Assembly (NCBI RefSeq): GCF_014196335.1
Contig: NZ_JACIDM010000001.1
Span: 806,001-870,000, forward strand
Length of the DNA stretch: 64,000 nucleotides
Origin: Brevundimonas lenta
Lineage (GTDB): Bacteria > Pseudomonadota > Alphaproteobacteria > Caulobacterales > Caulobacteraceae
Direction of reading: 5' to 3'
In this document: one piece after another, positions 37,829-46,855 of the stretch
Layout of the letters: each line of letters starts with the position of its first letter
Position numbering within the stretch: position 1 is the stretch's first letter
Notes under the pieces: model-generated
Told to the model about the DNA's origin: nothing
What the model saw: the letters and a program-made list of their open reading frames with translations, nothing else
The model's database searches: none
Made by a program: the position numbers and the translations under genes

Positions 37829-40216
37829 CTAGAAGACTGCCCGCAGCGTCAGCGTGACCTTGGGCGACGAGCCTTCGCGTTCGACCTCGTAGGCGTCGAC
37901 GTTGAAGGCGGCCTGGTTGGCGAGGATCTCCGCGCCGTTGTCGCCGTCGAAGTTGGCTTCGGCCTGGTTGCTGTCGGCGTCGAGGAGGTTCGTCCCGGTC
38001 AGACGCAGCACCATGTTGCTGCCGAGGCGCTTCTCGAGGAAGATTTCGAGGTTGCCATCGTACAGCTGGCTTTCGATTTCGCCGTAGGTGACGAAGCGCG
38101 ATTCACCCTGCTTCTGGTAGCTGAAGCCGAGGCTGGCGTCCCAGCTGGGAATGTTGTGGGTGACGCCGAAGTTGTAGACGTACTCAGGCTGGAAATCGAT
38201 CATGACGTCCGGGCCGCCGGCCGGGTCCGCACGGTTCGACCACATGCGGGTGAAGTTGGCGAAGACGCCGGTTTCGTCGAGGCCGATGAAGCTGAGCGGC
38301 GCGGACAGGTCCAGCTCGATGCCGTAGACGTCGGCGTCGCCGATGTTGCGGAACGAGTAGAGATTGCCCGGATAGTCGGCGGGATCGAGGCCGACGACGT
38401 CGACGTCCTCACCCGTGTTGACCAGGCCGATCAGGTCCGAGATCTGGCGTGAGAAGACGTTCACGCCGACGATGCCGCGGCCCGAGAAGCGGTGCTCGTA
38501 GCCGACGTCGAAGCCGATCGCGGTTTCGAAGGCGAGGTCCGGGTTGCCGATGGTCACGTCCTCGTCGCCCGGCGATTCCAGCGCCAGGGCCGGGATCATC
38601 TGGTCGATCGAGGGACGGCGGACCGTCTTGGCGGCGCTGAAGCGCAGCTGATCGTTTTCGCCCAGCTTCCAGACCAGGTGGGCCGACGGGTTGAGCATGA
38701 ACTCGTCGTTGTCGGCGGCGCCCGAGACTTCGTCCTCAAGCACGCCGCCTTCGAGGAAGCGGTTCAGGAAGGTGATCTCGGTCTTCGTGCTTTCGGCGCG
38801 CAGGCCGGTCTGCAGGGTGACGGCGTCGTTGATCTCCCATTCGACGCGGAGGTAGGCGTCGAGGCGGGTTTCCTCATAGGTGAACCGGCCGTCGGTGGTG
38901 CCGTAGTCCGGATCGCCGAGGTCCTCGTCGACGACCTGGTTGAACTCGCGGTCCTTGATCTTGCCGGAGATGCCGTACTTCATCTCCACGTTCTGGATGC
39001 CCATCGCCTCGGCGAGGCCGGGGAGCTCCTGGGTGATGGCGGCGTCGGCCGTCCACTCGGTGTCGTCCGCGTCGATGGACTCGCGCTCGACGAGGTTCGT
39101 CGGCGTTTCCTCGAAGGACTCTTCGGTGCTGTCGTCCTGGAAATTGTTGACCCGGACCTGGGCCTCGAAATCCATGGTCTCGGACAGTTCGGTTTCGTAC
39201 AGGGCCGAGGCGCCCATGCTGTCCTGGTTGAAGTCGGCGTCCTGGAACTCGAGTTCCGGATTGGCCAGGTCCAGACCGCCGACGCTTCCGTCGCCTTCGT
39301 AGATGACGGTGTCCTGGTGCTCGTCACGCGCCGTGCTGAGCACGAAGGCGTCGACGCGCAGGCTGGTGTGGTCGTTGATCATCCACGTCAGGTCGCCGTT
39401 GAACGACAGGTCGGTGGAGTCGCGGCTGTCCTGCTCTTCGGTGCGTTCGACCGCCACGGACTGCGAAGGATCGTCGAAGCGGGCGAGGCTGCGGCCCATG
39501 CCGCGGGCGGCGACCTCGGCGGCGAAGCCTTCGGAGTCTTCCTCGAAGACCTCCTGGACGACGTCCTTGTTGTTATAGCGTTGTTGCGCATCGAGGGTGA
39601 CCGAGAACAGCAGGGTCTCGGCGTCGTTGCGGCCCGACCAGGACACCGAGGCGTTGGGCCGGGTCTTGGACATGTCGACGTCGTAGGTGGCGCCGACGCG
39701 GGCGATCACGCCCGGCGGCAGGCTCTCGCCGTCCTTGAGGATGATGTTGATGGTGCCGCCGACGCCCTGACTGTCGATGTCGGCGCTCGGCGACCGGACG
39801 ATCTCGATGCGGTCGATGATTTCGGCGGGGATGCGGTCGACGAAGACGGTGCGGTCATTGCCGGCGCCCGGGATCGGGCGACCGTTGACGAGCACCTGGG
39901 TGAAGCCCTGGCCCAGACCGCGCAGCTGCGGCGCATCGGCCTCGCCGACGTCGCTGGTGAAGGCCACCCCCGGTACGCGGCGCAGCTGGTCGCCGACCGA
40001 GGTGGGTTCGAATTTGGCGAAGAACTCCTGGTCGTAGACCAGCTCGGGAGCCACCGTGTCGGTGCGGTCCCGGTACAGAATCTGACCGGTGACGACGATT
40101 TCGTCGAGCGTGGTCTCCCCCTGCTGCGGGGCTTCCTGCGCGAACGCCGCGAACGGCGTCATCAGGCAAGTACCAAGCAACGCGGCCTTGAAGGCCGTCC
40201 TACGATAGGCGCGCAT
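37829..40216 (-). CDS. TonB-dependent receptor divergent from phytase
   Basis: Start set at 40216 (MRAYRRT) because GGAGG stands 6 nt upstream; 795 residues. Signal peptide about 1-29 (ending AFAQ), TonB box DEIVVTG, plug domain (LRRVPGVAFTSDVGE, QVLVNGRPI, DRIEIVRSP, GTINIILK) and a barrel ending in AVF. TonB receptors are often encoded beside beta-propeller phytases in alphaproteobacteria and xanthomonads. Phytate, its metal complex or lower inositol phosphates are the likely ligand, by context. An IolR-like site sits between it and the phytase. Confidence 0.85.
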   Translation of the reverse strand: MRAYRRTAFKAALLGTCLMTPFAAFAQEAPQQGETTLDEIVVTGQILYRDRTDTVAPELVYDQEFFAKFEPTSVGDQLRRVPGVAFTSDVGEADAPQLRGLGQGFTQVLVNGRPIPGAGNDRTVFVDRIPAEIIDRIEIVRSPSADIDSQGVGGTINIILKDGESLPPGVIARVGATYDVDMSKTRPNASVSWSGRNDAETLLFSVTLDAQQRYNNKDVVQEVFEEDSEGFAAEVAARGMGRSLARFDDPSQSVAVERTEEQDSRDSTDLSFNGDLTWMINDHTSLRVDAFVLSTARDEHQDTVIYEGDGSVGGLDLANPELEFQDADFNQDSMGASALYETELSETMDFEAQVRVNNFQDDSTEESFEETPTNLVERESIDADDTEWTADAAITQELPGLAEAMGIQNVEMKYGISGKIKDREFNQVVDEDLGDPDYGTTDGRFTYEETRLDAYLRVEWEINDAVTLQTGLRAESTKTEITFLNRFLEGGVLEDEVSGAADNDEFMLNPSAHLVWKLGENDQLRFSAAKTVRRPSIDQMIPALALESPGDEDVTIGNPDLAFETAIGFDVGYEHRFSGRGIVGVNVFSRQISDLIGLVNTGEDVDVVGLDPADYPGNLYSFRNIGDADVYGIELDLSAPLSFIGLDETGVFANFTRMWSNRADPAGGPDVMIDFQPEYVYNFGVTHNIPSWDASLGFSYQKQGESRFVTYGEIESQLYDGNLEIFLEKRLGSNMVLRLTGTNLLDADSNQAEANFDGDNGAEILANQAAFNVDAYEVEREGSSPKVTLTLRAVF

Positions 40217-40287
40217 CTTCTTCCTCCCCGATGCCCCCTCCTTGGACCGTGATTGGACCCAGGGGCGGCTTGTTGTCGCAGACGCTA

Positions 40288-40301
40288 CGAACAAACGTTC
40301 C
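40288..40301. promoter_or_regulatory. IolR-type operator between TonB receptor and phytase
   Basis: CGAACAAACGTTCC fits GGAA-N6-TTCC with a single mismatch. It lies 72 bp before the receptor ATG and 112 bp before the phytase ATG. A weaker match, GGAATATACCTTGC, lies at 40318-40331. Confidence 0.55.
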
Positions 40302-40412
40302 ATCTTGCAATAGGGTTGGAATATACCTTGCAGAATGGAGGCCGTGGGCTATCGTTTGCGGCAGGGATGCGCCCGCCATCGCAGCGGCCGCACGGGGCAT
40401 AGGGAGATGATC

Positions 40413-42506
40413 ATGGGACGCAGCTCGGTGAGACTGCTGCTTGCAGCCACGGCCCTGGCGGGTTCGTTCGGCCTTGTTTCCTGTGCGACGGCGCAGACGC
40501 CCGCAGAGGCGGCGGCCCCGGCGACCGTCCAGGTCACGGCCTCGGTCGACACCATGCCGACGGCGCGCGGCGAGGCGGGCAAGGCGGTCATCGTCGTGAA
40601 CCCGGCCAATCCCGCCGCCAGCCGTATCGTGGCGACGGCCGGTCTGGGCGGGCTTGAGGTCTATGATCTGGAAGGCCGCCGACAGGGCGCTGTGCCGGCC
40701 GGGGAGGCGGGCAGCCTGGATGTGCGTCACGGCTTTATATTGAATGGGCGTCCCACGGCGCTTCTGGCCGCCAGCGACACCACGGACAACTCCCTGCGCT
40801 TCTTCGCCATGTCCGACGGCGTGCTGAGCGAGGTCGGCGCGCGCGCCGCGCCGCTGGGCTTCGCGGTCGAGGGCGTCTGCTTCTTCCGCAACGCCGCGGA
40901 CGGCGGCCTCTATGTCGTCGCCGTGGGCGACGGCGGCGAGTTCGACCAGCGGATGGTGTTCGTCGACGCCGACGGTCGCGTGGACAGCCGCCAGTCGCGG
41001 CGGCTGGGCCTGCCGTCGCCGGCCGAGCACTGCGTCGGCGACGACGTCACGGGCCAGATCTTCGTGTCGGAGCAGGCGGTCGGTCTGTGGCGCTTCAACG
41101 GGGACCCGGAAACCGATGCGACGCCGGTTCTGATCGACGCGCCGCGTCTGGGCCGCGTGACCGAGGAGCTGGGCGGGGTCGCCCTGTTCGATGGCGGCGA
41201 GGGCGCGCGGTATCTGATCGTTTCGGACGCCTCCAGCGGACGGCTGTTCGCCTACGACCGCGGTAATGACGACGCCTGGATCGGCGCGGTCTCGCTGGCG
41301 GGCAAGGACGGGGTCGCCGTCGGCGAGCCGGGCGGACTGTTCGCCCTGAACGCCGCATTGGGATCGGGTCTTCCGGGCGGGGCGCTGATCGCGACCGATG
41401 AGGATGCGGAAGGCGGCGCCAACTATAAGGTCGTGTCGGGCGCGGCCCTGACCACGGGCTTTGGCGTGCCGGTCGGTACGGCCCAGGACCCGGCGCGCGT
41501 CGTCGCCTCTCCTGTGGTGGCGGTCACGCCGTTGTATGAAACCACGCCGGTGCTCAGCGCCGGGGACGCCGCGGACGATCCCGCCATCTGGGCCAATCCG
41601 AACGATCCGGCCGCCAGCCTGATTGTGGCGACCGACAAGAAGTCGGGCCTGTATCTCTACGACATGCAGGGCCGGGTTCTGCAGCATCTGCCCGACGGCA
41701 AGATGAACAACGTCGACCTGCGCACCGGCTTCATGCTGGGCGGTCAGCCGATCGTTCTGGTCACCGCCAGCGACCGGACGCACAAGGCGGTCGCCATCTA
41801 CCGGCTGGATACGGAAGCGCGTCAGCTGGTGAACATCAGCGACGGCGTCCAGGCCGCCGAACAGGCCGATCCGTACGGCCAGTGCATGTACCGCAGCGCG
41901 ACGACCGGGAAGACCTATGTCTTCATCAACGACAGCAACGGCGAGATGCGCCAGTGGGAGTTGATCGACGCCGGCAACGGCCGTGTGCGGGCCCAGCGGG
42001 TTCGGGACTTCGCCTTCAACTCCCAGGCCGAGGGCTGCGTCGCCGATGACGCCGCCGGCATCCTGTTCGCGGATGAGGAAGACATCGGCATCTGGCGCAT
42101 CGGCGCGGAGCCCGACGCCGGTTCCGTGATGACGTCGGTCGACACGGTCGAGGCCAATCCGGCGATCAAGGACGATCTGGAAGGCATCGGCCTGTACGAC
42201 CTGGCCGGCGGCCGCGGCTATCTGATCGTGTCGAGCCAGGGCAACAACACCTATGCCGTCTACCGGCGCGAGGGGACGCAGGAATATCTGGGCTCCTTCG
42301 CCGTGGTCGCCGATCCGCAGCGCGGCATCGACGGCATCTCGGAGACGGACGGTCTGGAGGTCTCCAGCGCCAATCTGGGGCCGGGCTTCGAGCACGGGGC
42401 CCTGATCGCCCAGGACGGTCGCAACGTCCTGCCGGGCGAGCTGCAGAACTACAAATACGTGCCGTGGCAGCGGATCGCGGAGGCCCTCAACCTCGAAATG
42501 CGATGA
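40413..42506 (+). CDS. Two-domain beta-propeller phytase, lipoprotein
   Basis: ATG 40413 follows AGGGAG by 6 nt; 697 residues. The N-terminus is a lipoprotein signal with lipobox LVSC (Cys24), predicting membrane anchoring. The C-terminal half (about 360-697) is a full beta-propeller phytase with the calcium/phosphate motif DDPAIW (about 387-392), KKSGLYLYD and NNVDLR. The N-terminal half is a second propeller whose first motif has decayed (GKAVIVVNP in place of DDPAIWVNP). Such enzymes remove phosphates from Ca-phytate at neutral pH. It gives lower inositol phosphates, phosphate and possibly inositol for the adjacent transporters. Confidence 0.92.
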   Translation: MGRSSVRLLLAATALAGSFGLVSCATAQTPAEAAAPATVQVTASVDTMPTARGEAGKAVIVVNPANPAASRIVATAGLGGLEVYDLEGRRQGAVPAGEAGSLDVRHGFILNGRPTALLAASDTTDNSLRFFAMSDGVLSEVGARAAPLGFAVEGVCFFRNAADGGLYVVAVGDGGEFDQRMVFVDADGRVDSRQSRRLGLPSPAEHCVGDDVTGQIFVSEQAVGLWRFNGDPETDATPVLIDAPRLGRVTEELGGVALFDGGEGARYLIVSDASSGRLFAYDRGNDDAWIGAVSLAGKDGVAVGEPGGLFALNAALGSGLPGGALIATDEDAEGGANYKVVSGAALTTGFGVPVGTAQDPARVVASPVVAVTPLYETTPVLSAGDAADDPAIWANPNDPAASLIVATDKKSGLYLYDMQGRVLQHLPDGKMNNVDLRTGFMLGGQPIVLVTASDRTHKAVAIYRLDTEARQLVNISDGVQAAEQADPYGQCMYRSATTGKTYVFINDSNGEMRQWELIDAGNGRVRAQRVRDFAFNSQAEGCVADDAAGILFADEEDIGIWRIGAEPDAGSVMTSVDTVEANPAIKDDLEGIGLYDLAGGRGYLIVSSQGNNTYAVYRREGTQEYLGSFAVVADPQRGIDGISETDGLEVSSANLGPGFEHGALIAQDGRNVLPGELQNYKYVPWQRIAEALNLEMR

Positions 42507-42569
42507 GCGGCCGAGAGCTCTCGCGCGGTTCCGCGCGGCGCCGTAGGCTCGCCTGGGGTTAGGGGAAGC

Positions 42570-43526
42570 ATGATGGTTCGTCTGTCACGTCGCAGTCTTG
42601 TGCTGGCCGCCGCAGTCCTGCCCGTCGCGGGGCTGGCGGCGTGCAATCGCGGGGGCGGGCGCGACCGGATCGCGGTCAGCTTCCACAACATGGCCGAGCC
42701 CTTCTTCGTGGTCATGCGGCGCGAGCTGATGGACGAGGCGGAGACGCTGGGCGTGGAGGTCTCGGTCCTCGACGGTCAGGCGAACTCGGCCAAGCAGTCG
42801 GCCGATATCGAGGCGGCGCTGGTGCAGGGCGTGAAGGGGGTCATCCTGGCTCCCACCGACGTCAATGCGCTCGCGCCCGCCGTGAACTCGGTGCTGAAAG
42901 AGTCGCTGCCGATCATCACGGTCGACCGGCGCATCGAGGGCGCGTCGGCGCCGGTCGCCCATGTCGGCGCCGACAATGTCGCCGGCGGCCGGCTGATGGT
43001 GGAATGGATCGTCCGCACCCGGCCGCAGGGCGCGCGCATCGTCCTGCTGACCGGGCAGCCGGGCAGCAGCTCGGCGATCGACCGGACGCGTGGCGTCAAG
43101 GAAGCGCTGGCGAAGGCGGGGCCGTCGTATGCGCTGGTCGCCGAGCAGTCGGCGAACTGGTCGCGGGACCAGGGGCTGACCGTGACCCAGAACATCCTGA
43201 CCTCGCTGGGCGGGTCCCGCCCGGATGTGATCCTGGCCGAGAACGACGACATGGCCTTCGGTGCGATCGAGGCGCTGCGGACCGCGGGCGTGACCGGCGT
43301 CTCCGTGCTGGGCTTCGACGCCACGCCGGAAGCGCTGGGCATGATCCGCTCGGGCGCCATGGCCCTGACCGTCGAACAGAGCCCGAGCCGCCAGATCAGA
43401 ACCGCCCTGCGCCAGATCGTCGGATCGATCCGCGACGGCGGCGCGCTGACCTCGGTCAGCATCGAGCCGGTGGTGATCACCCGCGAAACCCTGTCCAGCG
43501 CCGAACGGCTCAACGAGGTCGCGTGA
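42570..43526 (+). CDS. ibpA: Inositol ABC transporter substrate-binding protein
   Basis: 318 residues, a periplasmic-binding protein of the sugar (RbsB-like) class: RIAVSFHNMAEPFF, VILAPTDVNALAP, HVGADNVAGG and ENDDMAFGAIEAL segments. The start follows AGGGG. The signal has both a twin-arginine look (SRRSLVLAA) and a lipobox LAAC, so it may be a lipid-anchored Tat substrate, unusual for a Gram-negative sugar-binding protein. Its place beside the inositol genes and order with ATPase and permease match the Caulobacter ibpA-iatA-iatP system. Confidence 0.85.
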   Translation: MMVRLSRRSLVLAAAVLPVAGLAACNRGGGRDRIAVSFHNMAEPFFVVMRRELMDEAETLGVEVSVLDGQANSAKQSADIEAALVQGVKGVILAPTDVNALAPAVNSVLKESLPIITVDRRIEGASAPVAHVGADNVAGGRLMVEWIVRTRPQGARIVLLTGQPGSSSAIDRTRGVKEALAKAGPSYALVAEQSANWSRDQGLTVTQNILTSLGGSRPDVILAENDDMAFGAIEALRTAGVTGVSVLGFDATPEALGMIRSGAMALTVEQSPSRQIRTALRQIVGSIRDGGALTSVSIEPVVITRETLSSAERLNEVA

Positions 43527-45040
43527 GCGTCACGCTGCTTCAGGTTCGCAACCTCTCCAGACGGTTTCCCGGCGTCCAGGCCCTGGCCGGCGTCCAGCTC
43601 GACGTCGCGGCGGGCGAAGTCCACGCCCTGCTGGGTGAGAACGGGGCCGGCAAGTCGACGCTGCTGCGCATCCTGTCGGGCGCCATCGATCCGGACGAGG
43701 GCGAGATGCTGCTCGACGGCGAGCGGCTGGCCCCCGGCGATCCACCGGCGCGCCGCCAGGCCCTGGGCGTCGTGACCATCTATCAGGAGTTCAACCTGGT
43801 GCCGGGTCTGACTGTCGCGGAGAACCTGTACCTGGGGCGCGAACCGCGGCGGCACGGCCTGGTCGACTGGAAGCGTCTGAACGCGGACGCGGCGGCTGTG
43901 CTCAAACGGCTCGGGGTCGATCTGGCGCCCGCGGCGCGCGTCGCGGATCTGAGCGTCGCGCTGCAGCAGATGGTCGAGATCGCCCGTGCGCTGACGCTGG
44001 CGGCGCGCCTGATCATCATGGACGAGCCGACGGCGGCGCTGAGCGACCGCGAGGTGCGCGTCCTCCACGACATCGTGCGCGGGCTGAAGGCGTCGGGCGT
44101 CGGCGTCATCTATGTCACCCACCGGCTGGCCGAGGTGAAGGCGGTTTGCGACCGCTACACCGTCTTCCGCGACGGGCGCTTCGTGGCCACGGGCGCGGTG
44201 GCCGATGTCGGCGTCGACGATCTGGTCGCCGCCATGGTCGGTCGGGATGTCCAGCCGGCCCGTCGCGCTCCGGCGTCGCCGGGTGACTGGGCGTTGAAGT
44301 TCGAAGGGGCGGCGAACGGACCGCTCGCCGGCGCCGCCATCGGCGTGCGGGCGGGCGAGGTGCTGGGTCTGGCGGGTCTGGTCGGCGCGGGGCGCACCGA
44401 ACTGGCGCGGGCGATCTTCGGCGTCGACGGCCGGGCGCCGGGCGTTCTCTGGATGGGCGACGGCAGGATCGAGCCGTTCGGCTCTCCTGCCGAGGCGATG
44501 GCCGCGGGCCTGACGCTGGCGCCCGAGGACCGCAAGGCGCACGGCTGTTTCATGACGCATCCGGTGCGCTGGAACCTGAGCCTGCCGGGACTCGCCGGCC
44601 TTTGCGGCCCAGGCGGCTTCATCAACGACCGGGCCGAGGCGGCCATGGTCGACGACTATGTGAAGCGGCTGCGCATCCGTACGCCCAACGACGCGACCCC
44701 GATCGGCTCGCTGTCCGGCGGCAACCAGCAGAAGGTTCTGCTGGCGCGCTGCATGGCGCTGAAGCCGAAGGTGCTGATCGTCGACGAGCCGACGCGGGGC
44801 GTCGATGTCGGGGCCAAGGCCGAGGTGCACCAGATCCTGTTCGACCTCGCCGCCGCCGGCATGGGGCTGATCGTCATCTCCTCCGACATGCCCGAATTGC
44901 TGGAGCTCAGCGACCGCATCGCGGTGCTTCACGAGGGCAGGGTGGCCGGCGAACTCGAACGGTCCGAAGCGAACGAACATCGCCTGATGGTCATGATGAT
45001 GGGCCACTCCTCCAACCCCCAACCAGCGGCCATGACATGA
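43523..45040 (+). CDS. iatA: Inositol ABC transporter, double ATPase subunit
   Basis: GTG start overlapping the ibpA stop (GTGA at 43523-43526); 505 residues. Two nucleotide-binding domains: the first with Walker A GENGAGKST and Walker B LIIMDEPTAAL, the second with the degenerate P-loop typical of RbsA-type proteins (GLVGAGRTE) and LSGGNQQK plus LIVDEPTRGVDVG. It powers inositol import. It overlaps the permease gene by 4 bp. Confidence 0.9.
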   Translation: MSVTLLQVRNLSRRFPGVQALAGVQLDVAAGEVHALLGENGAGKSTLLRILSGAIDPDEGEMLLDGERLAPGDPPARRQALGVVTIYQEFNLVPGLTVAENLYLGREPRRHGLVDWKRLNADAAAVLKRLGVDLAPAARVADLSVALQQMVEIARALTLAARLIIMDEPTAALSDREVRVLHDIVRGLKASGVGVIYVTHRLAEVKAVCDRYTVFRDGRFVATGAVADVGVDDLVAAMVGRDVQPARRAPASPGDWALKFEGAANGPLAGAAIGVRAGEVLGLAGLVGAGRTELARAIFGVDGRAPGVLWMGDGRIEPFGSPAEAMAAGLTLAPEDRKAHGCFMTHPVRWNLSLPGLAGLCGPGGFINDRAEAAMVDDYVKRLRIRTPNDATPIGSLSGGNQQKVLLARCMALKPKVLIVDEPTRGVDVGAKAEVHQILFDLAAAGMGLIVISSDMPELLELSDRIAVLHEGRVAGELERSEANEHRLMVMMMGHSSNPQPAAMT

Positions 45041-46032
45041 CCACTGACACGCCCGCCGCCGGCTTCCGCTTCGACTGGCTGAGGTTCCTCGAGCGCTACG
45101 GCTCGGCGATCGTGCTGGTCGCCCTGGCCCTGTTCTTCGCCAGCCAGAACGAGCGGTTCCTGTCGGCGCGGAACCTGTCGAACATCCTCGCCGAGGTTTC
45201 GATCTATGGCGTGATCGCCGTGGGCATGACCTTCGTCATCCTGACGCGCGGCGTCGATCTGGCGGTCGGGTCGCTGGTCGGCTTCAGCGGCATCGTCGCC
45301 GCCGTCGCTGCGACCTCGCTGGGCGCGGGGTATCAGGCCGGCTGGATCATCGCCCTGGTCTCCGCACTCGTGACCGGCGCGGCGGTCGGCCTGATCCACG
45401 GCAAGGCGGTGACCTGGTTCGCGGTGCCGCCGTTCATCGTCACCCTGGGCGGACTGACGGTCTGGCGCGGGGCGACGCTGATGGTCAACGACGGCGCCCC
45501 CGTCAGCGGGCTGGACGAGGCGTTCCGCTGGTGGGGCTCAGGCCAGGTGTTCGGCGTGCCCGTGCCGGCCATTGTCTTCGCTGTGGTCGCCCTGGCCGGC
45601 TATGTCGTGCTGCGCCACACCCGCTACGGCCGCCATGTCTATGCGGTCGGCGGCAATCCGGCGGCGGCGCGTCTGGCCGGGCTGGATGTGAAGGGCATCG
45701 TCTCGAGCGTCTATGTGCTGGTCGGTCTGCTGTCCGGCCTCGCCGGCTTCCTGCTGTCGGCGCGGCTCGGCTCGGCGGAGGCTGTGGCCGGTACCGGCTA
45801 CGAGCTGCGCGTCATCGCCTCGGTGGTCATCGGCGGCGCCAGCCTGTTCGGCGGCATGGGCGGGGTGGGCGGCACCGTCATCGGCGCGCTGCTGATCGGC
45901 GTCCTGACCAACGGCCTGGTGGTGATGAACGTCTCGGCCTACCTGCAGCAGATCATCATCGGCGTGATCATCGTCGCCGCCGTGGCCTTCGACACCTATG
46001 CGAAATCACACCGGGGCGCGGGCCTGGGCTGA
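45037..46032 (+). CDS. iatP: Inositol ABC transporter permease
   Basis: 331 residues with about nine membrane helices and the branched-chain/ribose permease pattern (GMTFVILTRGVDLAVGS, GGNPAAARLAGLDV, VIGGASLFGGMG, LQQIIIGVIIV). It overlaps iatA by 4 bp (ATGA) and closes the transporter operon. Only 4 bp separate its stop from the stop of the convergent SGNH hydrolase. Confidence 0.9.
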   Translation: MTTDTPAAGFRFDWLRFLERYGSAIVLVALALFFASQNERFLSARNLSNILAEVSIYGVIAVGMTFVILTRGVDLAVGSLVGFSGIVAAVAATSLGAGYQAGWIIALVSALVTGAAVGLIHGKAVTWFAVPPFIVTLGGLTVWRGATLMVNDGAPVSGLDEAFRWWGSGQVFGVPVPAIVFAVVALAGYVVLRHTRYGRHVYAVGGNPAAARLAGLDVKGIVSSVYVLVGLLSGLAGFLLSARLGSAEAVAGTGYELRVIASVVIGGASLFGGMGGVGGTVIGALLIGVLTNGLVVMNVSAYLQQIIIGVIIVAAVAFDTYAKSHRGAGLG

Positions 46033-46036
46033 AGGC

Positions 46037-46855
46037 TCAATCGCCGGCGGGCTTTTGCAGCGCTGCGTTCATCGCGGCGACGGCCACGGGTCTCATGGCA
46101 TCGTAGCCGCGGCCGACGGGGTGGACTCCGTCGCGGGTGTAGTCGGCGCGAAGGCCGCCCTGCGCGTCGGCGAGGACGGGACCGTAGTCCGCGTGGATCA
46201 GGCCGCGTTCGGCGGCCAGGGCGGCCAGCCAGGCGTTGAGTTCCGCGGCGCGGCCCTTCGGATCCTGGACGCCCGGCGTCCACGGCAGGCCGCTGATGGG
46301 CGTCAGGCCGGCCAGGATCACCGTCACGCCGTTGGCCCGGGCGAGTTCGAGCATGGCGAGGATATTGGCCTTGTAGTCCGCCGGCGTCGTCGGACCGGTG
46401 TTGCCGGCGACGTCATTGATCCCGCACATCAGATGCACCGCCCGGGGCTTCAGGGCGATCACGTCGGGCATGAACCGCAGCAGGATTTGCGGGCTGGTCT
46501 GGCCGCTGATGCCGCGGTTGACGACGCCATCTCGGAACAGGTCCGGCTGGGCGATGCGCCACATCTCGGTGATGGAATCGCCGATGAAGACGACGTCCGT
46601 CCGCTGTCCGGCCAGGGCCGCGTTGGCCGCGCGGTAGTGGCTGAGCGCCGGCCAGTCGCGGGCCTTCTTCGCGGCGTCGGCGACCGCCCGTTCGGCGAGC
46701 CGTTCCGGGTCGCGAAGCAGCGCCAGGAGGGCCGGGTCCATCTCGCCATCGGCGACATAGGCGCGGGCGAAGGCGAGCGCTTCCTCCGTCGGACCGCCGG
46801 ACAGGTCTGCAAGGCTGTCGACCATGCCGATCGGGGCGGCGGCGCTCTCTGTCAT
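46037..46855 (-). CDS. SGNH/GDSL-family hydrolase (putative carbohydrate esterase)
   Basis: The ATG at 46855 overlaps the mannosidase stop; 272 residues. The four SGNH blocks are present: GDSITEMW with nucleophile Ser94, the glycine block NRGISGQT, GINDVAGN and DGVHP near the C-terminus. No secretion signal. Enzymes of this type often deacetylate sugars. Translational coupling to a beta-mannosidase suggests removal of acetyl groups from mannose-containing oligosaccharides. Confidence 0.82.
   Translation of the reverse strand: MTESAAAPIGMVDSLADLSGGPTEEALAFARAYVADGEMDPALLALLRDPERLAERAVADAAKKARDWPALSHYRAANAALAGQRTDVVFIGDSITEMWRIAQPDLFRDGVVNRGISGQTSPQILLRFMPDVIALKPRAVHLMCGINDVAGNTGPTTPADYKANILAMLELARANGVTVILAGLTPISGLPWTPGVQDPKGRAAELNAWLAALAAERGLIHADYGPVLADAQGGLRADYTRDGVHPVGRGYDAMRPVAVAAMNAALQKPAGD

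Noticed and set aside
42522..42537. CGCGCGG/CCGCGCG hairpin after the phytase considered as a terminator
   Set aside because: The loop would be 2 nt and no T-run follows; expected by chance in GC-rich DNA.
40200..45022. Long minus-strand frames opposite the phytase and the inositol ABC transporter
   Set aside because: Their translations are Arg/Ala/Gly/His-rich composition shadows of well-supported plus-strand genes.
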